NCBI RefSeq assembly: GCF_002013375.1 | Contig: NZ_MAEW01000010.1 | Coordinates: forward strand, 124,001 to 188,000 | DNA from: Mycobacterium sp. D16Q13 | GTDB lineage: Bacteria > Actinomycetota > Actinomycetes > Mycobacteriales > Mycobacteriaceae | Length of the DNA: 64,000 nt | Direction of reading: 5' to 3' | In this document: positions 53,956 through 62,995 of the stretch, in pieces | Numbering within the stretch: position 1 is the first letter of the stretch | Layout: every line of letters starts with the position of its first letter | Made by a program: the position numbers and the translations under genes | The notes under the pieces: generated by a model | The model's database searches: none | Told to the model about the DNA's origin: nothing | Seen by the model: the letters and a program-made list of their open reading frames with translations, nothing else

Positions 53956-54153
53956 ATGAGCGAAAACGATGCAACTCCCTCGCGACCGGTGTTGTACACC
54001 ATGGAGGAGACAGCCGAGATCCTGCGCGTCTCAAGAGAGTATCTGTATCGGATGCGTCAGCGCGGCCAACTGACCGTCGTGAAATTTGGTAGACGCACGT
54101 TGGTCGAGGCAGCGGAGATCGAGCGGGTGGTCGCCGCCGCCCGCGCCGCATGA
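53956..54153 (+). CDS. Excisionase-family helix-turn-helix protein
   Basis: 65 residues. YTMEETAEILRVSREYLYRM and LTVVKFGRRTLVEAAEIERV match the short MerR-like HTH of excisionases (HTH_17). It lies close to the attachment remnant and probably directs excision with an integrase encoded elsewhere in the element. Confidence 0.82.
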   Translation: MSENDATPSRPVLYTMEETAEILRVSREYLYRMRQRGQLTVVKFGRRTLVEAAEIERVVAAARAA

Positions 54154-54185
54154 ACCTCGCCATGACAGTCTCCGCAACGAAACGG

Positions 54186-54497
54186 CTACTCCCCCTCTGT
54201 AGCGTGGCCACCACATAGCGGCGGCCACACACCGCGAGAACCGTCGCTGAGCTCACCGCAGACCACGCAGCTGATTTCCGCTAAGCGTTCGGCCTTCTCG
54301 ATCCGGTCGAACACCGCATCACCCTCCGTAGAGGTCACGACATGACCGATCAACAGCATCCCGCCGTCCCATACGTTGTCGACGAAAAGATCGGGGTCCA
54401 TGACGCGGAGGTCACGAATTAGGTTCGCGTACAACAATGCCCAGCCTGGCCAGTAGCACGCGGGCCAACGGTGCGGTTCAGGGTCAGGTTCGCTCAT
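54186..54497 (-). CDS. Small hypothetical protein with two CxxC-like pairs
   Basis: 103 residues from ATG 54497, overlapping the stop of the upstream gene (ATGA). The C-terminal part has CVVCGELSDGSRGVWPPLC followed by GGH, a likely zinc ribbon. The N-terminal part is tryptophan-rich. Unknown function; pairs with the next gene. Confidence 0.65.
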   Translation of the reverse strand: MSEPDPEPHRWPACYWPGWALLYANLIRDLRVMDPDLFVDNVWDGGMLLIGHVVTSTEGDAVFDRIEKAERLAEISCVVCGELSDGSRGVWPPLCGGHATEGE

Positions 54498-54784
54498 GAC
54501 GAATCTTCCTGAACCAGGATTGAATCCGGCTCTCCAGCGATGCGTGCGATCGTTGCCTGCTGCTGCTCGCTGAGCATATCCGCCGTGTATCCGTCGAGCA
54601 TGATCGCTGCCCAAACTGTTGCACTTGCGGGGCAGTTCGGGCAGATGCGCGGGCCGACCACACCGAACTGCCCCATGCGCGGTGGGTAATCCCAACCCTC
54701 GTCGAACGCATCATCCGCGGTCAATACTTCGTCACGACCGCAGACCTCGCAGATGTGATGGAGCTGGCCCTCATCAGTCGACAC
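54494..54784 (-). CDS. Small zinc-ribbon protein
   Basis: 96 residues. Two knuckles, CEVCGRDE (residues 12-19) and CPNCPA (about 48-53), form a probable zinc site. First gene of a coupled two-gene unit in the element. Unknown function. Confidence 0.68.
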   Translation of the reverse strand: MSTDEGQLHHICEVCGRDEVLTADDAFDEGWDYPPRMGQFGVVGPRICPNCPASATVWAAIMLDGYTADMLSEQQQATIARIAGEPDSILVQEDSS

Positions 54785-54932
54785 AAGTGCAGTATCACTG
54801 ACATCCCGACGGCTTGTCGACGGTGGTTATGTTGCCTTGCAATAGTTTACGGCAAAAGAACCGGCAATTTTCGGGAAGAGGTGGAAATGGCCGTAATCAG
54901 GAGCCGATATGCCTGCATCAAATCCACGAGCT

Positions 54933-55883
54933 TCACCACTCATGACTTCTGAAGATGTCGTTGGCGTCGACATCTTTCCAACTCCGATTGGGTTCGCTAC
55001 ATATCTTGCAGCCGGAGTCTTGCCAGATATAGGGGTTCTGCCGATGCAACTTGGCACGTAAACGTTTGCTGTATGTAGTGCCTGGTAGCCCAGATATGCG
55101 AGGCCCTCGTTCTATGAGCCGCTCCTGGGTCTCAATCTTGACTAGCGCCAAGTCCGCAACACGCCGAGCATCCTTTGCCGCCTCACTCGCTAACCGCAGC
55201 GTCTCCCCTGCACGCCAGACCTCCAACTCCCCTTTGTCGGCTCGGCTGCGTACCTGATCCGCGAGTCTCATCGCCTCCACTGCCTCTTCTTCAGCTTCTG
55301 AGTACATCTCTGGCGCGACAGCATCTGCGGCCTTCCGCGCAGATGCTGCAACTTGAGCCGCATACACGGCTGCATAGGCCTTGTCATAGAGGCGCTCACC
55401 AATCCCCAGTCCAGCGTATCGCGAAGTAATCAGCGAAGTGTCTTCCTGAATAACTCCCACCGGTGGGTTCGCGCAACCATGCGAACCACAGATTCTCGAG
55501 CGCTCGATTTGACTGGCTTTGGCGAGCACCGCCGTAACGAATGCGGTGCTTGTGTCCAGATCCATCTTGACCCTCAAGCCCGAGTAACAGTGACACACCA
55601 ACACGACCGCTCTGTCGTTGAATCCCCATTCAGTGACGGTACAGAACGCCGAGGACTGCATCACTTTCTGACGTTCTTGGCGAACTGTTCGCGCCAGTTC
55701 GTCTGTAAGGTGCGCGTACGGCTTCAAATATCCAACGCGCCAAATGATCTGCTCGATGTCGGCGATAGTTTCTTCGATCGGCCGACGGGTATCGAAGACG
55801 TTTCTCATCAGCGGACCACAATGCGAACTGATCTGGTCACCGAGCAAAACTGCTTCTTCATAGCCCAAGGAAATCTCCCCCAT
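54933..55883 (-). CDS. Orphan protein with central alanine-rich coiled coil and C-terminal CxxC
   Basis: 316 residues. N-terminal half contains several cysteines and histidines (SSHCGP, VCHCYSG, CGSHGCANPP). Residues about 165-255 are alanine-rich and charged, likely a coiled coil. The end has DSGCKICSEPNRSWKDVDANDIF, a zinc-knuckle-like segment. No family recognised. The DNA is clearly lower in GC than the chromosome, which supports transfer. Confidence 0.68.
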   Translation of the reverse strand: MGEISLGYEEAVLLGDQISSHCGPLMRNVFDTRRPIEETIADIEQIIWRVGYLKPYAHLTDELARTVRQERQKVMQSSAFCTVTEWGFNDRAVVLVCHCYSGLRVKMDLDTSTAFVTAVLAKASQIERSRICGSHGCANPPVGVIQEDTSLITSRYAGLGIGERLYDKAYAAVYAAQVAASARKAADAVAPEMYSEAEEEAVEAMRLADQVRSRADKGELEVWRAGETLRLASEAAKDARRVADLALVKIETQERLIERGPRISGLPGTTYSKRLRAKLHRQNPYIWQDSGCKICSEPNRSWKDVDANDIFRSHEW

Positions 55884-56185
55884 CGGGCAATGCTATTCCT
55901 CTCCACAGCGGGCTGCTCCCCCGGTCATTTCACTTTCAGCTGACTCACTGCGGGAATGGAAATTCTCGTCGGTCATCGCGCAGAGATGTGTCGTGACTGT
56001 GATGAGCTGTGAGACAGCCGGATTCGACCCAGAGAAACGCGGGGATCGAGAGGCTGGGGAATGGCGGAATGAAGGTCTCATGCGTTTCGTCTGGTTACCA
56101 GGATCTGGATTTAATCAGGTCTGTGAGCTGCGCCGATAAGGGTGCGGGGCCCCACCCGTCGGGGTTCAGCCGTAGGCTGCTCGCC

Positions 56186-56644
56186 ATGGCTCTGGAGTTC
56201 GTCGACTATCGGCGCGGCTCCGCGGACAAGTACTCGTGGGCTCCGCGATTCGACACGGCAATCACTTACGAGCACCCACACTGGTGGGACGAAGTCCGGT
56301 ATTACGTCAACGATCCGTGGTTCGTTCAGGTGGTAGACGAGAATGGCGTGGAGGTCGCCCGGGTTGAACTCGACGACCCCGGCGGTATCAACCCCAAGTA
56401 CACGGACGTACCTGACCTCGGGGACGACCGGCTAGAGATCCAGTTCATCGAGGTGTCCACCGCCGACCGTCGGCGGGGAATCGGCACACGCGTGGTGCAG
56501 GGCCTCACTGAGCGGCACCGGGATCGCCGACTCTTCGCCTACAGCGAGAACGCGGACGAATTCTGGACGCGCCTCGGCTGGGATCGCTTCAACCACCCCG
56601 AAGGCGGTTGGCGCCCGCTGTTCATCCAACCGGTAGACCGATGA
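56186..56644 (+). CDS. GNAT family acetyltransferase
   Basis: 152 residues from ATG 56186. The acetyl-CoA motif A is IEVSTADRRRGIGTRVVQGL; the C-terminal FAYSENADEFWTRLGWDRF is the usual ending strand/helix. Coupled to the next gene by ATGA. Substrate unknown; such proteins in elements may modify a protein or small molecule. Confidence 0.85.
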   Translation: MALEFVDYRRGSADKYSWAPRFDTAITYEHPHWWDEVRYYVNDPWFVQVVDENGVEVARVELDDPGGINPKYTDVPDLGDDRLEIQFIEVSTADRRRGIGTRVVQGLTERHRDRRLFAYSENADEFWTRLGWDRFNHPEGGWRPLFIQPVDR

Positions 56645-57648
56645 AGCGCACCCACAACGAGGACAGCACAGCGACGTTCGACAGGACAGTCGACTTCTCC
56701 TACGACGCTTGTTGGTTCGAGTGCCCCGAGTGCGGTAACCGCGTGGTCATGACGTTCGAGGACCGCATCAAAGGCGAATCCCGGAGCTGTCGCTGCGAGC
56801 AAGAGGTTTCCGCACAAGAACTGCATCCGGTGCTCACAGACCTATCCGACCCCGCGACCGACCCCGCCCAGATCGAGCGGATGGCCTGGTACCACAGCAC
56901 CACTCGCACGGACTGGCCGCCGACCGACGAGTCTCCCGAAGTGAACGCGACGCACCTGGGGACGTTCGAGTCCGCAATTGAGAACATGTTCCGCCGGATG
57001 AATCACGAGTCCGACGCGGAGAGCCAGTTCTACCTCTACCGGGTTCACATCACTTGTGCCGACTCCGAGGTGTCCCCTCTCGGCGAGGAGCCGACAGACT
57101 TCCTGGGCAACGTCCGGCTCGGTCTGTTGTCCGAGAAGGGGTTCCGGGTGGTGCGCTACGTGAACGTGCACGAGCACCCCGGATCGATCTCGCTCGCGGT
57201 GGTGCCATCGGTCATCACGCACGTGCAGACCCTCGCCATACCGCTCAATCTGAACACGGAGGAGTCGATCGCTTCGCGAGAGATCTTGGCTAGGTACACC
57301 ACTGAGCTCGAAGAGGTGGAAGCCCAGCGACCCTGCACTGACGGAATAGGCCGCATCGACCTGTTGACGCAGCGGAACCCGGAGACCGCGGCGACCGCCA
57401 AGGCGAACCACGCCTGCGATCAGGCGATGTGGGCGGCCCAGCGTAGGTACAACCAGGCGATGGAGCAGGAACACACACCCGCCGTGGGCTTTCGGACGCG
57501 CGACAAGCTGCTGGATGCGGTCCGCAGCATTCACGGCACCGCCGCGCACGTGCACGACCGGTTCCGGTCGCTGGCGGAGCTGGTGCAGAACCCGGCCCGC
57601 ACCCTGGCCGCCACGCAAGCGCAACCGGTGCGTGAGGTCAGGACCTAA
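56641..57648 (+). CDS. Hypothetical protein with N-terminal zinc ribbon
   Basis: 335 residues. CWFECPECGNRVVMTFEDR and SCRCEQ give a zinc ribbon at residues 24-53. The remainder is globular without a known motif; the end includes a helical region with EEVEAQ and QAMEQEH. Starts within the GNAT stop. The following gene begins seven bases after its stop. Unknown function. Confidence 0.7.
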   Translation: MKRTHNEDSTATFDRTVDFSYDACWFECPECGNRVVMTFEDRIKGESRSCRCEQEVSAQELHPVLTDLSDPATDPAQIERMAWYHSTTRTDWPPTDESPEVNATHLGTFESAIENMFRRMNHESDAESQFYLYRVHITCADSEVSPLGEEPTDFLGNVRLGLLSEKGFRVVRYVNVHEHPGSISLAVVPSVITHVQTLAIPLNLNTEESIASREILARYTTELEEVEAQRPCTDGIGRIDLLTQRNPETAATAKANHACDQAMWAAQRRYNQAMEQEHTPAVGFRTRDKLLDAVRSIHGTAAHVHDRFRSLAELVQNPARTLAATQAQPVREVRT

Positions 57649-57655
57649 GCGCCTG

Positions 57656-58603
57656 ATGACAATCCCACCGCCCCCCAGTGGGCGCCTGACACCGCCAGAG
57701 TTCGACCACTTCGCCGACGTGGTGATGCAGTTCGCTGACGCGGCAGAGGACCTACTCAAACGGGAGCTGGCGTACCCGTTCAACTTCGGGAGTGAGGCGC
57801 TGCGAGACACCGCCGCGCGCGATGACCATCCAGGGACGCGGTCCAAACAGACCTTGCTGACCCTGGCAACGCAGCAGGTCGTCGCGGGCCATAACCAGTG
57901 CGACCTTCTCCGCGGCGTCGCCGGGCTGCTGCGCACCGACCGGGTCACCCTGGCCCCGTTCCCATTGGCACGTACATGTGCCGTCATGGCCGCCAAGGCG
58001 TGGTATGTCCTCACCGCAGAGTCCAAGGAAGAGCGGCTACGGCGGTACCTGAACGAGGAGCTGGCCGCGCTGTACGGCCTACCGTTCCCGTCGGACAACA
58101 AAGAGGCCACAACTGAACGCGACGACCGCACCGCCGACTACCTGGCCGTCGGCTCGACGGTGGGGCTCGAAGCGGCCTACCGCAAGAGACCGCGGCCGTG
58201 GGACGCCCCGGTCCTCGCTCGTGCGGGTCAAGGCCTCGACGACGCGCCGCCGCCAGAGACACAGCAGGTGAAGGACCTTTACCTGGCGTCGGGGTTGCAG
58301 CAAGATGAGCTGGCGGGGATGCCGTATTCGCTGCTGTCCGCGGCGACGCACGGTCGCTTCAGCCAGGCAGGGCTCATCGGGTACGCGGCTGTCGGCCCTT
58401 CAGTGGGAGGCGTTTCGACAGCGGAGATGCACGTGACGTTAGAGATCACCTCGCAAACCACCATTTATGCGGCGATTGCGATGCGTGCCTATCTGTGCGC
58501 CCTCGCGCGGTACACATCCGTGCCTGAGGCGGTGGTGCTGGGTCGCCTACAAGAGCCGACAGCGGCGTGGTGGGCAATCGCACACCCATCGACGGGTTCG
58601 TAG
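57656..58603 (+). CDS. Hypothetical helical protein
   Basis: 315 residues. Mostly alpha-helical by composition, no signal peptide and no metal site. Blocks such as LTLATQQVVAGHNQCDLLRG and LLSAATHGRFSQAGLIGYA may be a helical sensor-like fold. It is the third gene of the GNAT unit. A 242-base gap without a gene follows. Confidence 0.65.
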   Translation: MTIPPPPSGRLTPPEFDHFADVVMQFADAAEDLLKRELAYPFNFGSEALRDTAARDDHPGTRSKQTLLTLATQQVVAGHNQCDLLRGVAGLLRTDRVTLAPFPLARTCAVMAAKAWYVLTAESKEERLRRYLNEELAALYGLPFPSDNKEATTERDDRTADYLAVGSTVGLEAAYRKRPRPWDAPVLARAGQGLDDAPPPETQQVKDLYLASGLQQDELAGMPYSLLSAATHGRFSQAGLIGYAAVGPSVGGVSTAEMHVTLEITSQTTIYAAIAMRAYLCALARYTSVPEAVVLGRLQEPTAAWWAIAHPSTGS

Positions 58604-58845
58604 TGGTCGCTCCGCGGACCACCTTGTCCGCGGCAAGCATTTACGCCGGCGGCCGCGACACCGCGAACAGTTCAGCGAAGTTGTCGGTCCCAAATCGGGC
58701 TCGAGTTCGCGGGGTGGTGTGCGAATGAGGTCTCGCGGTCATCGACTGGTGACAGCACCGTGTTCGAGGAACGGCCGTCCAGGCGATGACCGTCGCCCGA
58801 TGGTGTGTCGTCGTCTCCGTCAGGCCGAGCCGTACCCTCTCCAGC

Positions 58846-60417
58846 ATGACCGACGGGTTCCTCGAGGAACTGGAAGCCCATGGCGAGGTCCGTCTCGGAT
58901 TGCCCGCCGCGAATGCGTTGGGGATGCTGCGCGATCGGTGGGTGTTCATCGGGGAGGACCACCATGTCCTGCGCGCGCTGATCGAGCAGCTCAGCAAGGA
59001 TCCCGAGTACCTTGGGTTCGCGCGGCAGATTCTGACGATATCGGATTCGCGTCTGACGGCCATCCATGATGGAACAGAGCCGTTCATCGCGGATAAAGCC
59101 TTCAGCGCCGATGATGCGCGGGTGATCGAGCGTGCCGCGCTGGTTGCGCTCAGCCTGGACGCCGACTGGGCGGAACCGATCCCTCGAATTCTGCGACGAG
59201 CCGCCATCGCACCCCAGACGGCGGCGAAATCGGCTCCGTCCCAGGCGGCGGCTTTCGCGCTTGCGCGCGCGATCATGGTGGCGCCGACTCCGGAGAGCGT
59301 GGCGGGTCTGGCGGACACAACCCGGGAGGTACGGCACGCGGGGATCAAGAAGAAGTTCGCCAGGTACATCAAGGAGGCGCGGAGGGCCCTCGCCAGCCGC
59401 CCGGACGTCGCCTTGCGGCTGCCGTTCGAAACCTCGCCCACCAAGGCGCAGTTGACCACGTGGACCAAGTCGTTGGAGGCAGGCTGGCTCACCTGCGCGT
59501 CGTGGTCGTATCAGACCTGGATCGATGCTGCGTTCGCCGTTCCAGTCGCCCCGATCAGCGCCAATCTGGTCTGGCAGGTCGTGGACGGACCGACGTTCCT
59601 CGGCAGTCCGGGCGACTTCGCCGACTCTGCCGGACATCCGGTCAACGTCTCGACCGCCTCCAGGATCCGACTGTGGCATCCCGCAGCAGCAACGCCCGGC
59701 GAACGAGACGCATGGCGCCTGCGTGTCCGAAACCACCACCTGGTGCAGCCGTTCGCGCAAGTGTTCCGCGAGCACTACGCCAGTGCCGACGCGGACCGGC
59801 TGGTCAAGAGTGACGCGGTTCTGAGCGTGCGACAGCTGACCGGTCTGTATCGAGCAGAAGGGTGGACATCCGAAGGCCACGAGACCATCAGCCGACGAGC
59901 GGGAGCGGTAGGCGCGGAGATGTGGTTCGACGGCTCGGTGTATCCGGGTTCGGGACTGCAGACTTGCAGTGCGGTAGGCCTGCGCGTCGGAGCGCTGGGG
60001 GTGGCCGCGGACGGCTCCGTCACAATTACTGCCGATGGATGCGACGACCTGCCCGCAGTGTCCGAGATCATCCGCTCAGCCGACCTGATCCTCAGCGCCT
60101 CCACAGTCGCGATCGAGAGTGCGTCCGAATCCGGCTCCTTCTCCGCCCAGTCACCGGCGGGAGTGCTCGCAACACGACGCGTAATCCTCGAACATGTCCT
60201 GGCCGAGCTGAAGTCAGCAGAACCGGTTCGAATTGCCCAACGACACGTCGAGGTCAACGGATTCAGAATCAGCATCGCCACGGGCCGAGTCACGCGCGAC
60301 GGCGACCCCGTCGACATCACACCGAAGAAACGCCACGCCGTGTGGCAACCAGCATCAGATCGACTGCTGACAACGATCGTCGGAACCGTCGCGGCCATTC
60401 TCGATCGCGACGTCTAA
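58846..60417 (+). CDS. DUF4132-containing protein
   Basis: 523 residues from ATG 58846 (an upstream in-frame ATG at 58786 is less likely). The block LRVRNHHLVQPFAQVFREHY near residue 295 and the following LTGLYRAEGWTSEG are typical of DUF4132, a family often linked to WGR proteins and of unknown function. No transmembrane segment. It is followed by a strong hairpin. Confidence 0.78.
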   Translation: MTDGFLEELEAHGEVRLGLPAANALGMLRDRWVFIGEDHHVLRALIEQLSKDPEYLGFARQILTISDSRLTAIHDGTEPFIADKAFSADDARVIERAALVALSLDADWAEPIPRILRRAAIAPQTAAKSAPSQAAAFALARAIMVAPTPESVAGLADTTREVRHAGIKKKFARYIKEARRALASRPDVALRLPFETSPTKAQLTTWTKSLEAGWLTCASWSYQTWIDAAFAVPVAPISANLVWQVVDGPTFLGSPGDFADSAGHPVNVSTASRIRLWHPAAATPGERDAWRLRVRNHHLVQPFAQVFREHYASADADRLVKSDAVLSVRQLTGLYRAEGWTSEGHETISRRAGAVGAEMWFDGSVYPGSGLQTCSAVGLRVGALGVAADGSVTITADGCDDLPAVSEIIRSADLILSASTVAIESASESGSFSAQSPAGVLATRRVILEHVLAELKSAEPVRIAQRHVEVNGFRISIATGRVTRDGDPVDITPKKRHAVWQPASDRLLTTIVGTVAAILDRDV

Positions 60418-60490
60418 CCGCGTCCGGGTTTGCACAGCCCAACCAGTGGTGTGCCCGACTCTTACGTATTTAGAGTCATGCCGAACGTAC

Positions 60491-60515
60491 AGACCCCCTG
60501 TAGATCCGGGGGTCT
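60491..60515 (+). terminator. Terminator hairpin after DUF4132 gene
   Basis: AGACCCCC (60491-60498) pairs perfectly with GGGGGTCT (60508-60515) with a nine-base loop, followed by AGCTGTTT. It is 74 bases after the stop of the DUF4132 gene and may end its transcript. Confidence 0.6.
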
Positions 60516-60678
60516 AGCTGTTTCCCGAGGGACCTTGCGTCCGAGACTCGGGCCCAGAATCGCGCAGTGCGGCATTTACCGAAAATCTGCGGCGAGAAGG
60601 CAAGAAGCCCATCGCAAGTGGCATACTTGTCGGTGAGCAAGGTACGGGTTCTGCGGCTTCGGCCCCACGATCCGTCTG

Positions 60679-60709
60679 ACCCCGGTTGATGGCTACGGCG
60701 CGCCGGGGT
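60679..60709 (+). terminator. Second hairpin with T-rich tail in the 60.4-60.8 kb gap
   Basis: ACCCCGG (60679-60685) pairs with CCGGGGT (60703-60709), loop 17 bases, followed by TGCTCTGTTTC. It could terminate a small RNA starting in this 408-base gap (60418-60825), which contains no gene I can support. Confidence 0.4.
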
Positions 60710-60825
60710 TGCTCTGTTTCTGAGGGCAGTCCAGTAACTCCACTATGTGGGCGATGGGATTCAAGATGTCCTGTTCCATGGTCTAGACGCGCGAAACGAC
60801 GTGCATGTCGGTGCGCGCGGATGCG

Positions 60826-61080
60826 TCAGGCGGCGTAGCCAAGTCGAGCGAGTGCGTCCTCTGGACCCGTCGCGCCATCCACAGTGGATAGGGCATCAAA
60901 ATCGGCGATCTCCCCATCTTGATCGGCGCGGAATACATAGATGCGGGCACAGTCGGAGCTCGGTGCCAGCACAACATCCGAGGCTCCGCGCAGCGCATGG
61001 CTCAAGCGAAAGTGCCTCTGAGTAGTCCCAATCCGGCTCTCGCGTTGATGTGCCTCGATCTCGGTGGCGGTATAGCTCAT
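60826..61080 (-). CDS. Small hypothetical protein divergent from XRE regulator
   Basis: 84 residues, ATG preceded by AAGGGG. No known motif; acidic C-terminus. The divergent arrangement with an XRE-type regulator and palindromes between is like a phage or island control switch. Confidence 0.6.
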   Translation of the reverse strand: MSYTATEIEAHQRESRIGTTQRHFRLSHALRGASDVVLAPSSDCARIYVFRADQDGEIADFDALSTVDGATGPEDALARLGYAA

Positions 61081-61104
61081 GACAACCCCTTCAATTGTTT
61101 AAAT

Positions 61105-61169
61105 ACAGATATCTGTTGCGCAGACCGTAGGCGCACGCAGCTCGCATGTCAACAGATCTTCAAATTTGA
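61105..61169. promoter_or_regulatory. Palindromes in the divergent control region
   Basis: ACAGATATCTGT (61105-61116) is a perfect 12-base palindrome, AACAGATCTT (61151-61160) repeats part of it (ACAGATCT), and TCAAATTTGA (61160-61169) is a perfect 10-base palindrome. The region is AT-rich relative to its surroundings. These are likely binding sites for the XRE protein. Confidence 0.5.
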
Positions 61170-61192
61170 GCTTTTGAGATAACGTCTGGGCT

Positions 61193-61795
61193 GTGGAGCA
61201 TTTCGACGCTGCAGTGGGCAGGCGAGTGCGTGCCCTACGAGAAGAGTTGGGGCTCAGCCAGGACCAACTCGCCCGCGCGGTAACGCGCGCTGGATTAGAC
61301 TGGCGCACAAGCCGTATAGGCCAACTTGAAACATCTCGCATGAGCGCAAGCGTGTCCGTGCTCCTCGCACTTGCTGCTGCCCTCAGCGACGTGACAGGCA
61401 GACCTCACCGTCTCGCCGACCTTCTTCCCTCTGACGGCGAAGTCGTGATCTCCGATCGTCTGAGCATCCCTGCGATGCAACTACGTCGGGCACTACTCGG
61501 TGAACCTGTACATAGCTCCACGCCAAGCGATTCCATTGATCCGCGACTCGACCCGGGCTGGGGACAGGTGGAAGACCGAGTTGCAGTTGAGCTGCCTGGG
61601 CATGAGGCCGAGATCCTCGCCAGCGGTCGCGGCCTGTTCGGCCGCACAGGCACCCAGGAGAGAGATGCTCGCGCAGGCGACGACGCCACAGCGCAGAAGC
61701 GTGGTCGTCTCACTCGCGTGGTGGTGGACGAGGTGCTGGAGGTGCTGCGGACCAATGATGGTCACGCGCCGCGTTCGATGCCTCGTAACAGATGA
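61193..61795 (+). CDS. XRE family transcriptional regulator
   Basis: 200 residues from a GTG. The N-terminal HTH reads VRALREELGLSQDQLARAV, with SRIGQLETSRM as the recognition part. The C-terminal 110 residues have no known domain. Divergent from an 84-residue gene; it probably controls the element state. Confidence 0.8.
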   Translation: MEHFDAAVGRRVRALREELGLSQDQLARAVTRAGLDWRTSRIGQLETSRMSASVSVLLALAAALSDVTGRPHRLADLLPSDGEVVISDRLSIPAMQLRRALLGEPVHSSTPSDSIDPRLDPGWGQVEDRVAVELPGHEAEILASGRGLFGRTGTQERDARAGDDATAQKRGRLTRVVVDEVLEVLRTNDGHAPRSMPRNR

Positions 61796-62132
61796 GGTTG
61801 CCACTGCGGAAACGCAGGCGGCGCAGATGAATCAAAGGCGTAGCCGGCGCAGGAGCATCACGGTTCTAGCCGAATAGCTTTGACGCATGACCGTTCGTCG
61901 AATCGTATAGATCGAGCGGCAGCACATCTGCCGATCACCGGTGAGCTTAACTCGCAGGGGCACAAGTTCTTTGACAGCCTGCTTGTAGCAGGTAATTGTC
62001 GAGACCGGCGCCCCGCTCACTACTCCAGTCCACCACGGTGGCGCGACGACGCTGTGAAATTCTAGACAGTGCACCTGGATACGGCCCAGGAGCCGGGATG
62101 GAAACAGGAACCACGGGGTCGATGACCCGCAT

Positions 62133-62297
62133 GTGGCTGTCGCGGTTCACGATGGACAGATCGTCTACATCGGGATCAGCGATGGGATGCTGCGAGTGCC
62201 GCTCGACCAGCTCCAGGACGTCCTGAACACCTGCATTTTCAACGCGTTTGCGATGTGGCGGTCGCAGGTGAGCGCGCCTGTGACCGTCGCGGCCTAA
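62133..62297 (+). CDS. Short coding sequence, 54 residues
   Basis: A GTG at 62133 opens a frame to TAA at 62297 with protein-like composition: VHDGQIVYIGISDGMLRVP, then LDQLQDVLNTCIFNAF. No start with a good ribosome site is visible and the open frame goes back to 62058, so the beginning is uncertain; it may be the end of a decayed gene. The region 61796-62132 holds nothing I can support. Confidence 0.45.
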   Translation: MAVAVHDGQIVYIGISDGMLRVPLDQLQDVLNTCIFNAFAMWRSQVSAPVTVAA

Positions 62298-62477
62298 GCG
62301 TGCTGCCCGAACCGGGCCCCACGGAGCGCATGTATGTAGCCGAACGCACAGGCAGCCGCTTCGCCGATGTGTCCACAAAGACACCCAGACACGAGGTCAT
62401 AGGGATTGCTATCCGCCGAATGCTCGCTGGCTGGAGACGCCAGAGCATTTAGCAGGACGAGGGGCTAGGATCAGCGC

Positions 62478-62987
62478 ATGGGTGTTCCGACGCATGTGAT
62501 GATCTACAGCGGCCGCAATGTCGCGGAGATGGACGGCGGCGCTGGTCCGCTGCAGTTCCTAGGCCCACTGGGAGCGTTCGGACAAGACGGCAACTGGAGC
62601 TTGCTGCTGTACGCGCTCCCGGTCGGCAGGGAGTACAAAGACGTGGCCAACGAGGCCACAACCGAATACCTGCAGGCAGCCGGGCACAGCGCATCAGCGA
62701 TTGCCATCGAAATTCGTAAGCCCGGCGGCGAACAGTGGGGCGCGCAGTGGGTCCGGTATGCGATCGGACATCAGCACCACGGAGACGCACCTCTCGATGT
62801 GGCGATCCAGTTGCCACACGGCGCCGAATATGTCAGCCGCCCAGAGGTTTTCACATCCGAAGAAGCCGCTGAAATTTTCGCCTCATATTACGAGACCGGC
62901 GCAATTCCGGACGGCTACGCATTGCGCCCCGTTGAGGGCTACGCCGCTGATGGGACCCTCGTGGACCTCCGCGGAGTGATCGCTTAG
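62478..62987 (+). CDS. Probable immunity protein of the convergent toxin
   Basis: 169 residues, soluble, no signal peptide, aromatic and acidic composition. The start MIYSGRNVAEMDGGAG and WGAQWVRYAIGHQHHG resemble Imm1-like immunity proteins, but I cannot confirm the family. It ends eight bases from the stop of the toxin-like gene on the opposite strand. An immunity role is inferred from position. Confidence 0.6.
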   Translation: MGVPTHVMIYSGRNVAEMDGGAGPLQFLGPLGAFGQDGNWSLLLYALPVGREYKDVANEATTEYLQAAGHSASAIAIEIRKPGGEQWGAQWVRYAIGHQHHGDAPLDVAIQLPHGAEYVSRPEVFTSEEAAEIFASYYETGAIPDGYALRPVEGYAADGTLVDLRGVIA

Positions 62988-62995
62988 TTTCATAG

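Noticed and set aside
55893..56081. A 62-codon minus-strand open frame in the gap before the GNAT gene
   Set aside because: Low-complexity composition without a ribosome site or motif; not enough support.
58672..59880. A 402-codon minus-strand open frame
   Set aside because: It is antisense to the DUF4132 protein and has shadow-like composition.
61947..62384. A 145-codon minus-strand open frame
   Set aside because: It covers the small plus-strand frame with better protein-like sequence, and shows no motif or ribosome site.
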